64,000 nt of DNA from Litoditis marina (Eukaryota; Nematoda; Chromadorea; Rhabditida; Rhabditidae): assembly GCA_964036275.1 (NCBI GenBank), contig OZ038436.1:24464639-24528638 (forward strand). Reading direction: 5' to 3'. Shown piece after piece: positions 50,459 through 62,700 of this stretch. Below the pieces are notes generated by a model, which saw only the letters and a list, made by a program, of their open reading frames with translations, did not search any database and was not told the origin of the DNA. How positions within the stretch are numbered: position 1 is the first letter of the stretch; each line of letters opens with the position of its first letter. The translations under genes and the position numbers were made by a program.

Positions 50459-50525
50459 CATATCCCCGATCTATTTTATGCATATTTTTCACGACAATCT
50501 CAAAGGCTTTTCCGAATTCATAGTT
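50459..50525 (+). repeat. 1.2-kb tandem unit R5 (67-bp remnant)
   Basis: The unit breaks off after TTCATAGTT. The next bases include GGGTTCGATTCC (50553-50564), a perfect tRNA B box, so the array ends against the 3' half of another tRNA-like sequence. Confidence 0.75.
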
Positions 50526-51449
50526 TCCTATCCTACCGATCGAATGGAGTCGGGTTCGATTCCGGTGAGCGCCGCTATTTTTGCATTTTGTTGTTGGCTG
50601 TGATACTTCAGGACACATCTAACAAATAGATGTAAGATACAATCTTCAGATAATGAATATGAGACAGACAATTTTTTGAACGAAATCAATGTTTTTGTTC
50701 AAGAAAAAACTAATTGACTTAATAACCATTATGACAATATATAACAAATAGGTTAATTGCATAATTCACTTACGCATATTGTCAGTAACTAATTGTCGAT
50801 AACCAGTCCCTTTTACTTCGCCGCCTTTTTTGATTTACGCGATTTATGTACTAAAACAAGTTCTAATATGAGAAAAAACTTGGCGATGTATGTACGTGCG
50901 CGTGGTCGCGCGGCATGTTTAAGAACACGGAGCAAGACAGAAAGTTAACACCTATATAAATGACTTTGGTTTTTCAATGTGAACAATATCGACTAATCAG
51001 CTGGAATTTCCACATTGAAGAGGAACGGTCCCTTTAAGATAGATATAGACTATGCTATTTTTACTCATTCACCCCAATCAATTTGTACTTTTTCTTTTTT
51101 GTATTTTCTGTACTTTATCGGGTTTTGACGGTTAGTAACGCGCATGTTGGTCTCGTTTGTTTGAGCATAAAAATAATCGACTTAAACAAAAACGAATGCG
51201 TTTAAGCAAGCTCAAACTGATTGTGACTAGGTAGATTAAGCTAGTAATCATGAAATTCAGTGGCTGCAAGCAGTCCTATGTAATTGCTCTGTTTTAATCT
51301 CCTAATACATTTTGATAATGATATTACCCTATGCAAACTGTTAGTGCAATCTCATACTCTCAACCAATTCCATGCTCACGCACGTTCTGTAATCACAGCC
51401 GAAGTGACTACAATGAACAATAAACATCAGTTTGTCAAGGTCAGATTAG
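50526..51449. other. AT-rich stretch without a gene
   Basis: Apart from the B-box fragment at its left edge I see nothing supportable. Around 51010-51035 a TTGAAGAGG...TCCCTTTA string resembles one in the 9.9-kb unit (about 3465-3487). Confidence 0.5.
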
Positions 51450-52050
51450 TAAAGTTTCAGGGACATGCATTCGGTGTTCTAATCGTTTATCAGAACAATT
51501 GGAGGTAAGAGATTGTCGAAAAGACCTCATTCACTGCTTGCAATCGTGCTTTCGTGATTCACAGTAAATACCTCTTTTTTGCTGACTTAAGCGAGCTAAA
51601 GGGAGTGGTACCTCTTCAACTTGAATGTTTATTATCATACTAGCCACGTTGGTTGCTGATAACTATGATTTTTTGGATGAAAACCCTCACATTTGATTTT
51701 TTTGGTCACGGTAGTTTCTAAAATTCGCGGCCAATTCCGGCTAATTAGCGCCAACCTTTCTGAGCATACGACCAACCATATCATGTAGAACGTAGAATAT
51801 AATAATGTTTGTCACGTAGAATCATGTGTCGTGCATTCAAAGTCAATGTAGGCGCACCGTAGTCAAGCAATCGTGACGGGACCGAGCTCATTTCTAATCT
51901 CTGTCGTGTAATTTTTAGAAATTTGGAGATTTGCTTTATTTTTTTTATAATTCGTTTTATTTTGTATTTCAAATGATTTTTCTCTTTTTCATTCCCATTT
52001 TCGTTTTCTGAATCAAGTTAACCTTTCAAAGGTGGTCAGATTCGTATTGG

Positions 52051-53179
52051 ATGGCTGATCCTACCAATAAGGTGAAATTTCCGCAGGCGTTTGGTGCGAC
52101 ACCATATCAGCCTGTCTCTCAGTTCTCCCAATACCAAAATGCACCCGCAGGACCGGCAATAACGAGTACCGCTTCGATGCAGAATGGGTGAGTTAGTTGT
52201 GATACATATATTGTTAATTGATAAGTTCATCCTTTTTTGGCACCTTAGCTAACATTTCCATTTTGGATTCAGCTAACTATATTATTGACTGAGATCGATC
52301 GTAAATCTTTCTCAGTTATGTTATTTTTGTTGCAGCAGTCTTCAGAAATCTTGTGAATATCCCACTAATAAGCTGTAGTTCGGAGCTCAGCGTGACTGAC
52401 GCGCGCATTTCCGTAGTATCATAGTAGATGGTGGTACGTTCCTCATTTTGCCGGATAGATTCAAGGTTTGTCATTTACTCTTCCTTTTCTTATTTGTCAT
52501 GGACCTCAACTGACTGGCCCATGCCTGCTTTACATTTCATTTGAACATCATATTTTAAGAAAATGTGTTGTCCACAGGTTTCGACACAACAAAAGCGATG
52601 CAGCTTATGGTGTTAGTGAATTGAAGTGAAATATGTTTAACACAGCAGAACACAGGAACGTGTGATGACAAGGTAAACTATGTTGCCTTAGAGTGCTAAC
52701 TTCACGAGACTATTCTAGCATTCATCAAGTGGTAGATTTTCAAACTGCAGAAACTTTCTTTCCAATCCATTTTGAGTTTTTTTAATTAGTGCATTTTTTG
52801 ATGTGTGTAGTTATTCTGATTGTGTTGCTTTTTGGCCATCACAATTTTATAACTACTTTATCAGAACTTGCGATGATATATTTGTAACGGAGCTTTTGGG
52901 GTGGACTGTTGCTCATGCTGTCTTATATTCGCCTTTTCTCACGCTTGAATAGTATTCAGAGTCAAATCAGTGGGAAATAGCTAGGTATAATCCAGCTTAT
53001 GTTTGAAATATATTCTTTGCAGCTGTTTACGTGGATCGCTACTGTCGTATAGGAAAAGAAGACTGTATGTTGATAACTGGTGTTTTATGGTGGAGGATCA
53101 GACCCCTCTTTTTGTGGGAAATCTGGCTGGTCCAGTAACACAAATACCGACGACAAAAATTGTGGCTTTAACTGATTGA
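52051..53179 (+). CDS. 97-codon two-exon gene, inverted arm
   Basis: Exon 1 is 52051-52187 and exon 2 is 53023-53179, both intact. It carries the Glu-to-Lys change shared with copy 5. Other potential exons (acceptor at about 52336, and TTTTCCACGGCAG at 53261) exist but do not improve the model. Confidence 0.4.
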
Positions 53180-53955
53180 AGGACCCCTATTTGGTTAGCG
53201 AGTTTCTTTTCGAATTTCCATCAACATTTTGTTTTTTCATAAAAAGGATTTTCCACGGCAGTGTCCTCGCTGGGCAGATACGGTCACTCTGCAGGATCTT
53301 CCCATCAGAAGTCCTGGTGTTACGGTAGAGACAAGACGGACAGAGTTAGGAGGGAAAGGAGGGCGCAGACAGCGAGAGCATTGGTGTTTGGTGCACATAA
53401 CAGACGGGTCAGAATGAACATGTGTTTAAATTATTCAATGCATACTAACACAGTTTCCGGAGAAATGTAGTAAACATTTTCTGTCGACTTCTTTATTTAG
53501 TTGCTTCTTAAATGGAGTTCTATCTATCTTACACCAAATTTAGTCTTATTTATCTTGAGCAAACTTGACTTTTGGTGGTTACATTTGACGGCGGTTACAT
53601 CATGGTTACATTTGATGCCGGTTACAATTGTTACATTTGATGTCTGTTATAATTTTTACATTTGAGGCCCTCAAAATAGCTTCCATTAGGCTGTTTTTGG
53701 TTCAGAGCAGATAATAAGCTTCTATTTCGACATCTTATGTTATATATATGACTGGAACTTATACAGATTGGTTCTGGAATTTCAATTCTGGATTTTTCGA
53801 ATAGTTAAATACAGCACTTTTGACTATATTGACTCCATTGAATTTGCATAATTCATAGATTTATCGATTGGAGGGACATCCATCATCCACTGATTAGCTT
53901 GGCATGGTTCATATCACTAGTGCCAAGGTTTACCAGTAATACATAATTTCCTAGT

Positions 53956-54494
53956 TTAAATCGATTCATTTTCATTAATAGGACTGAAATAGGCACAAGT
54001 TAGTGTGTGTTGACAGAAAACACACAGTAAACTTTTATAAACTAAAATTTGTATCTTAATAAGTTGAGAGCTGGAAAATTTCATAATCAGATTGGATTTG
54101 ACTAACTAATTTAATTCAAGTTAGCAAATTCTGTATTGTTTTGATTTCGACTTAATGGGAGTCCGTTTATGAAACTTTTTTGGCTATTTGGACAATTTCG
54201 CTGGAGTGTATTTCTTATGTTACTGTTTACAAGCTTTATTGTAAAGAATGTAAAGTTATCTTTTTCTTACCGTGAAGTAGACCTGTGGCCGTGTTTTTCA
54301 GGCTCATGTGTGTTACTTGAGCAAATAGCAAAGTTATCAATAGTATCTGCCTCGGTTTTCAATAGTTTGGCTCGTGTAAACCAGTAATCAAAGGGTACAC
54401 CAGTAATGTTGTCCAGAAAATACTGAGAACGGGTTACTTTTCGTATGGGTTCTGCAACACTTGACAATCTGCTCAGTAGTTGGGGATCGATCAT
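53956..54494 (-). CDS. 83-codon two-exon gene, inverted arm
   Basis: Exon 1 is 54271-54494 and exon 2 is 53956-53983; identical in predicted product to copies 2 and 4. Confidence 0.45.
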
Positions 54495-55839
54495 CTTATT
54501 TGTAGTTTGCTGTTTATTCTCGTAGACTATAAGTTATCGGGTATGTTCAGCTGCTCTACATGTTATTTGGGAGAAGAAGGTGGATAGGAAACGAGGAGCA
54601 AGGACGACGATGACAACAACAACAACAACACAATAAACAGCAACAACAAGAAGGGACGCTTGGTACGAAGGTAACACGGGCACTCGAGGAGAGGGACAGG
54701 TGGGTTTATTGAAATGTACATATGTGGTACCATCATATACCAGTAAGGTCTGACTGGGCAACGAAAAGTAGTTCGTTTTCAGATGTCAAAACGTAAAAAT
54801 TTATGATTTTTCATTAAAGGTACCCCAGTCTTTTCGGTGAAAAAGTAGTTCGTTTTTTTAATTTTTCTGACTATCCGGAGAACTTTACTGGTGTATGGGT
54901 ACCATTGGTAGCTGACCTAGGATCTGACCTTTAGATTTGAATTGTTCTTCAGATCTTCGCTTTAGTATCAGAGAGGGAGATTTATCATTTAGCTGGGGTC
55001 TGGACTGGGAATAACCATCCTAAAATTTTCGAACTAATTGGAAAATTACCAAGAGGAAGCCTATAAAAATTTGCCATATTTAACGCTCTTACGAGTTACG
55101 CTCATTTTCTTTTAGATATTTTCAATTTTTGCCATTGCCACTCACTTTTGAATATAAGCGCAGCCTTGCTTGGTTGTCCCCGCCTCTTCCATTTACACGA
55201 TCACTAGAATAGATTAAACAACTTTTTTATGGCCAATTTTATAAAATGTTGTTGATTTTGGTGCAAAATCACCAGGTTTCACGGACCGTTACGCTCTTTT
55301 TCTTTAATAATTCGCTCATTAGATGCAAAATTACCAAGTTTTCCGTAGTTGCTCCAAGAGTGGGCTAATTTTTTAGACTACTTACTCACACCTTTCTATT
55401 GAGTCATTTATTATCCGCGTTTGATCGTTATTTTTGTTCGAAAATTAGTTTCTTTCTCCACCTTACTTTATATGATAGATAAGGACAAACGTTTCGAAAA
55501 AAATTGCCCATTTAATGTAAATTTACGTTGTAGTAATTCCGTAAGATATATTGAACTCAAATTCGGGAATGATGCTTATAGATAGTTTTTGAACTCTCTT
55601 CAGTAACATCGTCCCAATAGCCACAATAACCAAACATCTATCGGAGTTTTGAATGTTTAGGGTATCAATTTGAAGGTTTTCATTTCCCTCTGGCTTCTAG
55701 AATATTATTAAGTTGATTGAGACAAAAAACAGAATATAAATTGTATTCTGATTTCTGATATGAATGGATAGTTGATACGGTTTTCCAAGTTTCAATTGAG
55801 AGTTCTTTTCACTGTTGCTAGTGTTAAATGGAAGGATAA

Positions 55840-55910
55840 GCCCAGTTAGCTCAGTGGTAGAGCAGTCGCTCACACGCGATTGGTCAGGAGTTCGAATCTC
55901 CTACTGGGGC
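55840..55910 (+). tRNA. tRNA-Val(CAC)-like sequence, inverted arm, probably a pseudogene
   Basis: Same 71 nt as copies 2 and 3, on the opposite strand, with the 6-base loop TCACAC. Confidence 0.55.
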
Positions 55911-56117
55911 CTGAAATTTAGAAGCTAGCAACATATTGAGCATAGTTAAGCATAAAGCAAGCACATAAATTGTTGTGATATTTGGTGCACATATATTGTT
56001 GTGATACATATATTGTTAATTGATAAGTTCATCCTTTTTTGGCACCTTAGCTAACATTTCCATTTTGGATTCAGTTAACTATATTATTGACTGAGTTCGA
56101 TCGTAAATCTTTCTCAG

Positions 56118-56120
56118 TTA
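56118..56120. other. Empty target site of the Harbinger-like MITE
   Basis: The sequence CTCAG-TTA-ATAAGG equals the reverse complement of the joined flanks of the MITE in copies 1-3 with one TTA. It therefore shows the pre-insertion state. Confidence 0.88.
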
Positions 56121-56689
56121 ATAAGGTTTTGTTAATTGTGCGTGGATAAGTCGATAAGCTGATATTGGTGAGCTCGCTTCGTTACTTTTTTGGAAACCCG
56201 TACGGTTTTAGAAGGGGAGTAATCAGGAAGAGAGAAATACTGTTTCTTCGGATTCATTACTTCAGAGATTCTATGAGTGATTCTAAAAGTGGCAGTAAGT
56301 TTCTTGATTTTCCGGAAATTTTCAAGGATGGTTCTTTTTTTTCGTTTTCAAAATTCGTTAGCGTTACGGTCGGCTTTTCACATACGTGTGCAATGATTCA
56401 TTATTTCAGAGTAACAATTGTAGCAATGTTGGGGCCAAGTCCTCTGTTCTCTGTGACTCCTCTTAATGTACAAATCAGTTATACTTATTTCAGTAAATTA
56501 TCTAGTGGCGTAAAGTTCGTAGACAATCAGTTATCCAGTAATACCACTTGATTGGAGTTGAGAATATATGGACATCCTCACTTTCGGGAAGTTTCTGGTA
56601 TTTTGCCGTTAATTTGGTTGTTTTTTGCCAGCATGGACATTATAATCAAATACTCATGTATTACATGTATTGTACTCATGTATTGTATC

Positions 56690-56787
56690 ATTACGTGCTC
56701 CAATCTCGGCGCGTCAGTCCTTTAAACTGCAATTGAGAAATGTATTGCAGTTTAAAGGACTGACGCGCCGAGATTGGAGCACGTAAT
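56690..56787. mobile_element. 98-bp hairpin (MITE-like), inverted arm
   Basis: 44-nt exact arms, as in copies 1-3. Its presence here shows it is older than the Harbinger-like MITE insertion. Confidence 0.65.
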
Positions 56788-58002
56788 CGTCCTTCTTTAA
56801 AGCAGTTCCTACTTTTGATGGGAAAATCATAAATTGTCACGGGTTCACATCTAAAACAGACCGTTCACATCTAATAGTTTTTGTAGCTTAGTCGGACCTT
56901 ACTGGTGTTTGACCTTGATGTAGTTAGTAACTTACGTAAACAGTTCTTTATGCAACCGCGTCTTCCGTTCGTATAGATTCAGCTGCTTATCGTGTGGGTC
57001 TTAGTTTTTCCCAAAAAGAATACCATAGAAGTTTTTCTCCATTCTCCATCATCTACCTCCTGTACTTCACATGTATTTCCGAATTTCGTTGAACCCGGGT
57101 AGAAACAATAATATTGAACAAATTTCTTCTTATTTGTATGATACAATAAAAGTACACTTAAACCAACCTGTTACTCTGCGAAACGTAGAACTTCTGAGTC
57201 CCGCTAACCACATCTTCTGAGTCTGTAATGTTATTTGTAAAGTATCTAAATGACTATTATACACCGATACGACTCGCCTATAAATAAAAGTGCAACTGTG
57301 CAACATTTCCTAACCATACGGCTACCGTATTTCATGTTACTTAGGAAGCGAAACAGTTAACGGGTATCTTAATTAGAAAAACATCTAGAAGCTAGAAGTA
57401 GCCATCAATATGAGGCTTTCCCAGGCGCACCACGAACCAAAACTTTCAAGAATCAACCGATCACAACCTTTTCCATGTTGAGACCATGTTGAATCACCAT
57501 TTCACCGCAAATGAATAGTTTCAAGGTAATCCTGTACGCACTCCTTTGAAAAATTAGAAATATAAACATTTATTATCATGAATACTTCCATTCTAAACAC
57601 AGAAAGGGTCACAAACAATGGCCTAATAGAGAAAAGAGTGAAAATGTGCGACAATGAAATATGAAAAAGTGCACAAACTAATAAATACGGAAGAAACTAT
57701 TTGAACTCCAGAATGAAACAACTGTTAAACAGTCTAACGAAATGGGAAACTATAGAAACTGTGATATATGCGATAACTTATGAAAATATTTTGAAAATAG
57801 GAATGACCTGAAACTATATAACAAGCGACATAGTTGCACGAAAAACAACACAAAGGATAGTGAAAGTGGAACGTAGCGAAAAATACAGAATATAAAATTT
57901 CAATTATGTCATGAATAAGGAACTCGCGTCCTCAATTTTAGACGCTCCGCAAATGATTCGCACGAAAATAGCGCGCCGTGAGGGGGTCAAGAGGTTGAAA
58001 TA

Positions 58003-58275
58003 TTACAGTGGAAAATTGCTGAGTAAAATAAAATTGTTTGCGCGGAGAAGCTGTTGCACCGCGCGCGCCACCTGTGCTTGGTGTTGCTGACCGGGGGCGG
58101 GGGCGGGGGCGGGGGGCACAATGGGTGCGGCAGGCTGGGCGACGTTGGGTGCGGCCGCCTGGGCCGGGGCGATGACGGGGGGTGCGGCCGGCTGGGCCGG
58201 GCCGATGGCGGGGGGAACCGCCCCAGGTTGGTAGTGAGGCAAGTACTGCCTTTGCCGGCCGTTCCTGTTGCGCCT
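58003..58275 (-). CDS. Pro/Ala-rich exon, inverted arm
   Basis: Full length, with the Leu-to-Val change shared with copy 4. Confidence 0.35.
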   Translation of the reverse strand, partial: RRNRNGRQRQYLPHYQPGAVPPAIGPAQPAAPPVIAPAQAAAPNVAQPAAPIVPPAPAPAPGQQHQAQVARAVQQLLRANNFILLSNFPL

Positions 58276-58491
58276 CTGCAAATAAACAAATAATCAACAT
58301 CAACTTATATGAATGATGCACCTAGACAGCGAAAAGCCTGAAATATTTCATTTACCCATCACAACATATTGATGAACTTTGCCCAATTAGGCTGTCAAAA
58401 TTGAGAAAAAGGATGTCTACCTAGAACTACCCTGATCCAGCCTGTCCCTTTTAACTAATTGCCACTACTCTACTTTCAATAAATACTTACC

Positions 58492-59397
58492 CTAAGGTTC
58501 CTCCAGAGCCCCAGCAATCTTCCAGCCGGAATTGGCCGTCTTCCTTCCACAAATATCAATCTGATCCTGAAATAAAGAACTCGAATTCCTTTTCATGTTT
58601 CATTACAATTCAGATTACAGATCACCTCTGACAAATGCTGTCTGGTACACAGCATTTTTCACTTATTTGGGAAACATTGAGAAATATCTCGTCCTTTGTC
58701 CGCACATGTTCAATACTCTAGTTTCTAGAATTTCCGTTCTTATATTTTGGAAAAAGCTCTTACTTCTAGACTTTTGTTTGAACGCCGAAAATGGTTGCAC
58801 GATGGCCAAACCAAACACAACTGACGCAAAATAACAAAATTAACCAACCGTTGTTCGACGGCTGGCAGACTTCGACGTACCAATCGCGCCAGACCGTCGA
58901 TTACCCCGTGGGTGAGCACACAGATACCATCGCGCGCCACGAGACTGAAAATATACAGCGTATATCATGATTGAGCCTATTGGCGCCAAATGAGAAAAGA
59001 CTCGCGAAGTACTATGATGACTATTATTCTTCACAGCGGTAGGATATACAACAGGTTCCAAACTAATAAACATGCGGTTTTAGTGTGGAAAACATGAATA
59101 TCGACTAACGTCGGTCGGCGTAGAACGCCAACACTAAGGGATCACCAGTGGCCCTATCCACCAATAATTTTTCCTCTCCCGGGAGCGTTTTTAGACTCCC
59201 GGGAGAGCAAATTTGGTTGAAATTTTGGCTTCCGGGAGCCTAAAAACGCTCCCGGGAGAGGAAAAATTATTGGTGGATAGGGCCACTGGAGTTTGAATAG
59301 GGCAAACTTGCCGTCAAAAAAGCAGCCTGAGAAAAACCAACCGTTCCAACTCCTCCAACACTTGAACATCTTCTGCTGCGGTCCAACGACGCGCCAG
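58492..59397 (-). pseudogene. Myb/SANT-like exon pair, inverted arm, start codon lost
   Basis: Exon 1 lies at 59314-59397, but its ATG is CTG here. Exon 2 (58492-58566) keeps the TAG before the donor. Confidence 0.3.
59145..59289. mobile_element. 145-bp palindromic foldback element, inverted arm
   Basis: As at 4716-4860. Confidence 0.65.
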
Positions 59398-59713
59398 TCC
59401 AATTCTCCTGTATAATATAACATTTATATATAAAATGCGATAGACCGGAAAATAAATGAGAACACGATGAAAAATAGGCATAACAAAGATTAGAATGTAT
59501 CTAAATTCATGAAAAAGTGGGGGGCCAACAAATGTGTTCACGATAGATCGAAAGTCACAGCTTTTCTGTTCAGACATGTTACGACATTTGAAAACAATGA
59601 GCAAGGTTACTCTTTTCTAGACAATTAGTTAGCTGTATTTTGTCATCTGCCGTGAACTAGTTGAGAACATACATTTAGTAAACGCCTGAGGTGGGAAATG
59701 ACCATGTACTAAC

Positions 59714-62700
59714 CATTGCCAGTTGAAATACATCCTTCTTGGTGAGACGATTGCTTAGTTCGCTCAGATCCGGCATGTTCGATTTGCTTTCTGACTTCCC
59801 AACATACCCGGTAACGTATTCCAAGTTGTTGAGAGAAACCTGGCCTATATACTGCACGTCAATATTTCCCTGCCATGCCAGAAGTAGTGCAGAGTTGTAC
59901 GCGTTTACATTACTACAATTCTTGTCACGGCGTAGGAGATAACTTTTCTTCTTGAGCGATGGGTCTTCATAGAGTCCCGTGGACTTCATTAGTTCGGTTT
60001 CTTGTTGTGCGCTGTATGGAAAACAATGTCGGCATGTTTCGAGGATTCTGCCTCCCTTTTTCGTCCTCTTGCGGCACGACTCAGTACAGTGGTGAATCTG
60101 GAATTTTTTCACCAGATCGTACAGTGTAGGCTCCGTGATAGGGTCCGGTATACGGCAGGTGAGGTGACTGTCGATCCACTGAAGTACGGTCTCATCATCA
60201 GCTTCTCCCAAACGTGGCGCATTTTCTATCCAAATAAGTCCATGACAGTGGGGCGCTCCACGTAGTTGGTATTCGGTTCTTCGCCTGGTACAGCTTTCGG
60301 TTATTCGTGAATGAACCCACGTGAGCAATCTTGAATTAGAAAAATTAACTCAATTCACATGCTCTTGTTGTAGTATAATCCAAACTTTGGAGGTTTACTG
60401 TCGTACTACCGTCTCATATTCCGCTGAATATGTTTATTTACCAATTGATATTGATAATGTGAAGACTTTGAATAGAAAGTGGAATTGAAAGATTATCATA
60501 ACTTTTTTACTTTACAGCAGATGAGCAGGACTAAAATTATCTTTGATCCAAAAATTTAAAAATACTAAGTACTAAGAGTTATTGTGAAACCTTTATACAA
60601 AATACTTAGGCGGTCTCTGTTGCGTGATCGTGAGTTTTTACGAATTTAGAAATATTGAATTATGAGTAATCAGTATGCTTACAAATTTTCATAGAACTAA
60701 TGATAAATTCACCTGCATTAGTTCTCCCCTTTTCTGTTCGGTAGCGGCCTTGTAGCAGATGTTCATGGTGATTTCCGACTTCAGGCAATTTTGCACTTGC
60801 ACATGTAACTTGGCTGCTATTTCAGAGTTGCTCGCTCTGCTGAGTCCAGCTCGCTTTATGATTTCCTGTAATTAAGAAGACGATTGAAGTGACGATGTAA
60901 ATTAGAGAAATTAATAAGATTCAACAGCAACCTCACGTGATGAATGTTAATTTTTTTCGTTTTTTGACAATTTTCAGTTTTTCTAGCAAACGTGAGTAGT
61001 AAGTTGCGTCGAGCGTTACGTTCTGTCCACTTTGCAATGAAACGCCATTTATGCCCCAGGATAGATTAAACTTACCGGATTCAGTAGTTTCGGATTCAAA
61101 AGAAAGCCTGACAACTTTCCGTTGTTGAAAAGATCGAACAATGCCTGACGGTAGTCGATCAGGCTTGACTGGCGGTTTTGCTTCTCCATCACTCTTAAAG
61201 TAACCGTTTTTCTATGCTTTACCGGGAACAATAACAATAGATCAACTTGCTGATAAATTACAAACAGAAGTATACGTTTGAGTGCAGCTAACAGGTAGAA
61301 TGGTGATGAAGTCTGAGATGAAGATAGGACATTTCAGTATTTTCGCGATAGTTTGAAAACATGACTTTCAAAAATTATAGTTTACAAGAAGTTTGTATTG
61401 TTTCGCTGTCGTTATTATTTAGATAAATGAACAGTACCTCTGTAATAGAGCGATGGTCTCGTTCGCATGTTGCAATCGTTGTCGCATATCTTCCAGTTCC
61501 TGCCTCGTATTGTAGAGCATAACGTGTATAACAACAGCTTCGGCAACAAGGGCGACCACGAACCCAAGCGCAATACCCGTGCCGATGGCAGCTAGGGTGA
61601 CTATCCTTTTGGATCTTCCATGGCCTATTAAAACAATAATATTAACCGAAATTATCTGTAAAAGAAGGTTTTCTGGGTTTTTTTTATGAACGATTTCGGC
61701 TAATAACATACTGTTCCTTGTGCACGTATTAGAAACAAGTAAGCCGCTGTCGACATTCAATAATTTACGTTGATGTGCATTCGCCGGATCGCTGCGATGT
61801 AAAGTTTCTAGCTAAGGACATAGTCAGAAATTTCGACATAGTTTGATAACCTACCGTTTAAGAATTGCCTACTCAGTCTCAAACTTTTAGTTAAAACACT
61901 GGTCACTCGAAATCTCGCAAGCTATGTGATTTGAAAATTTTCGAATATCCAAATCCAACATACCTAGTACACTTATGTCCCTGCAATACTGCTGCACCAT
62001 CTCCGTAACTTCTTCTTGGATCACTCTACTATCGTCTAATATAGTTATACTGGTGGTCTGACATTCGTAGTGCCCATCTTTCGCTACACTGAAATGCCGA
62101 GTTGTATTTTTTAGTGAAACTGTAGAGTGTAGGGTAACTCTCCCTCTCGCGTATCATTTTTGTAAATTCGTTCATTCTCATTTGTATTTGCCTTTAAAAA
62201 AAACTTATCTTGAGCTATTTGGAAGATAAAACTTGAAGTGATGAAACAGAAAAATGTCGTATGGAGGATATTTAAGTACATGCTAAGTTGTTTGAGCACG
62301 GTATGCTTGTTTAAGCGTTTCTTCTACTGTGAGTTCAAAAATATGTTATTGAAAATCCTACATTCAGTAACTGAAAAATAAGCTGAATTCCGACTTACAC
62401 AGCTTCACCCATGACATTGGGTAGAAATCCAGCATTCTTCAACAAAGAATTCTCCCGTTCCGAATACGTAATAGAGCATATTTGCCCGCAGAAACATAGA
62501 AGTATGAAAAACATCGGAGTTTGCATTCTGAAAACTAGAAAGGAAACTGTTATATTTCTTCATATATAGAGTTCTCATATATAGACATTCGGAGTTTTTG
62601 GATAATTTGTACATTTTAAAGGAGAGTGTCTCAATCAAGGAATACTTATTTCATGACAGGGATAAAATAGCAGTATAAGAGAGAGGGGAGTGCATACTTC

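Larger units (their letters stand above)
51450..59670 (-). repeat. Inverted partial copy of the 9.9-kb unit (8.2 kb)
   Basis: The reverse complement matches the plus-oriented units continuously. It starts in the middle of one unit (equivalent to about 13420 of copy 2), passes across the unit boundary at about 53180, and ends at the equivalent of about 14117. This shows it derives from a tandem pair. It lacks the Harbinger-like MITE (empty site at 56118-56120) and has a private deletion of about 200 bp at about 59050. Variants link it to copies 4 and 5. Confidence 0.92.
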
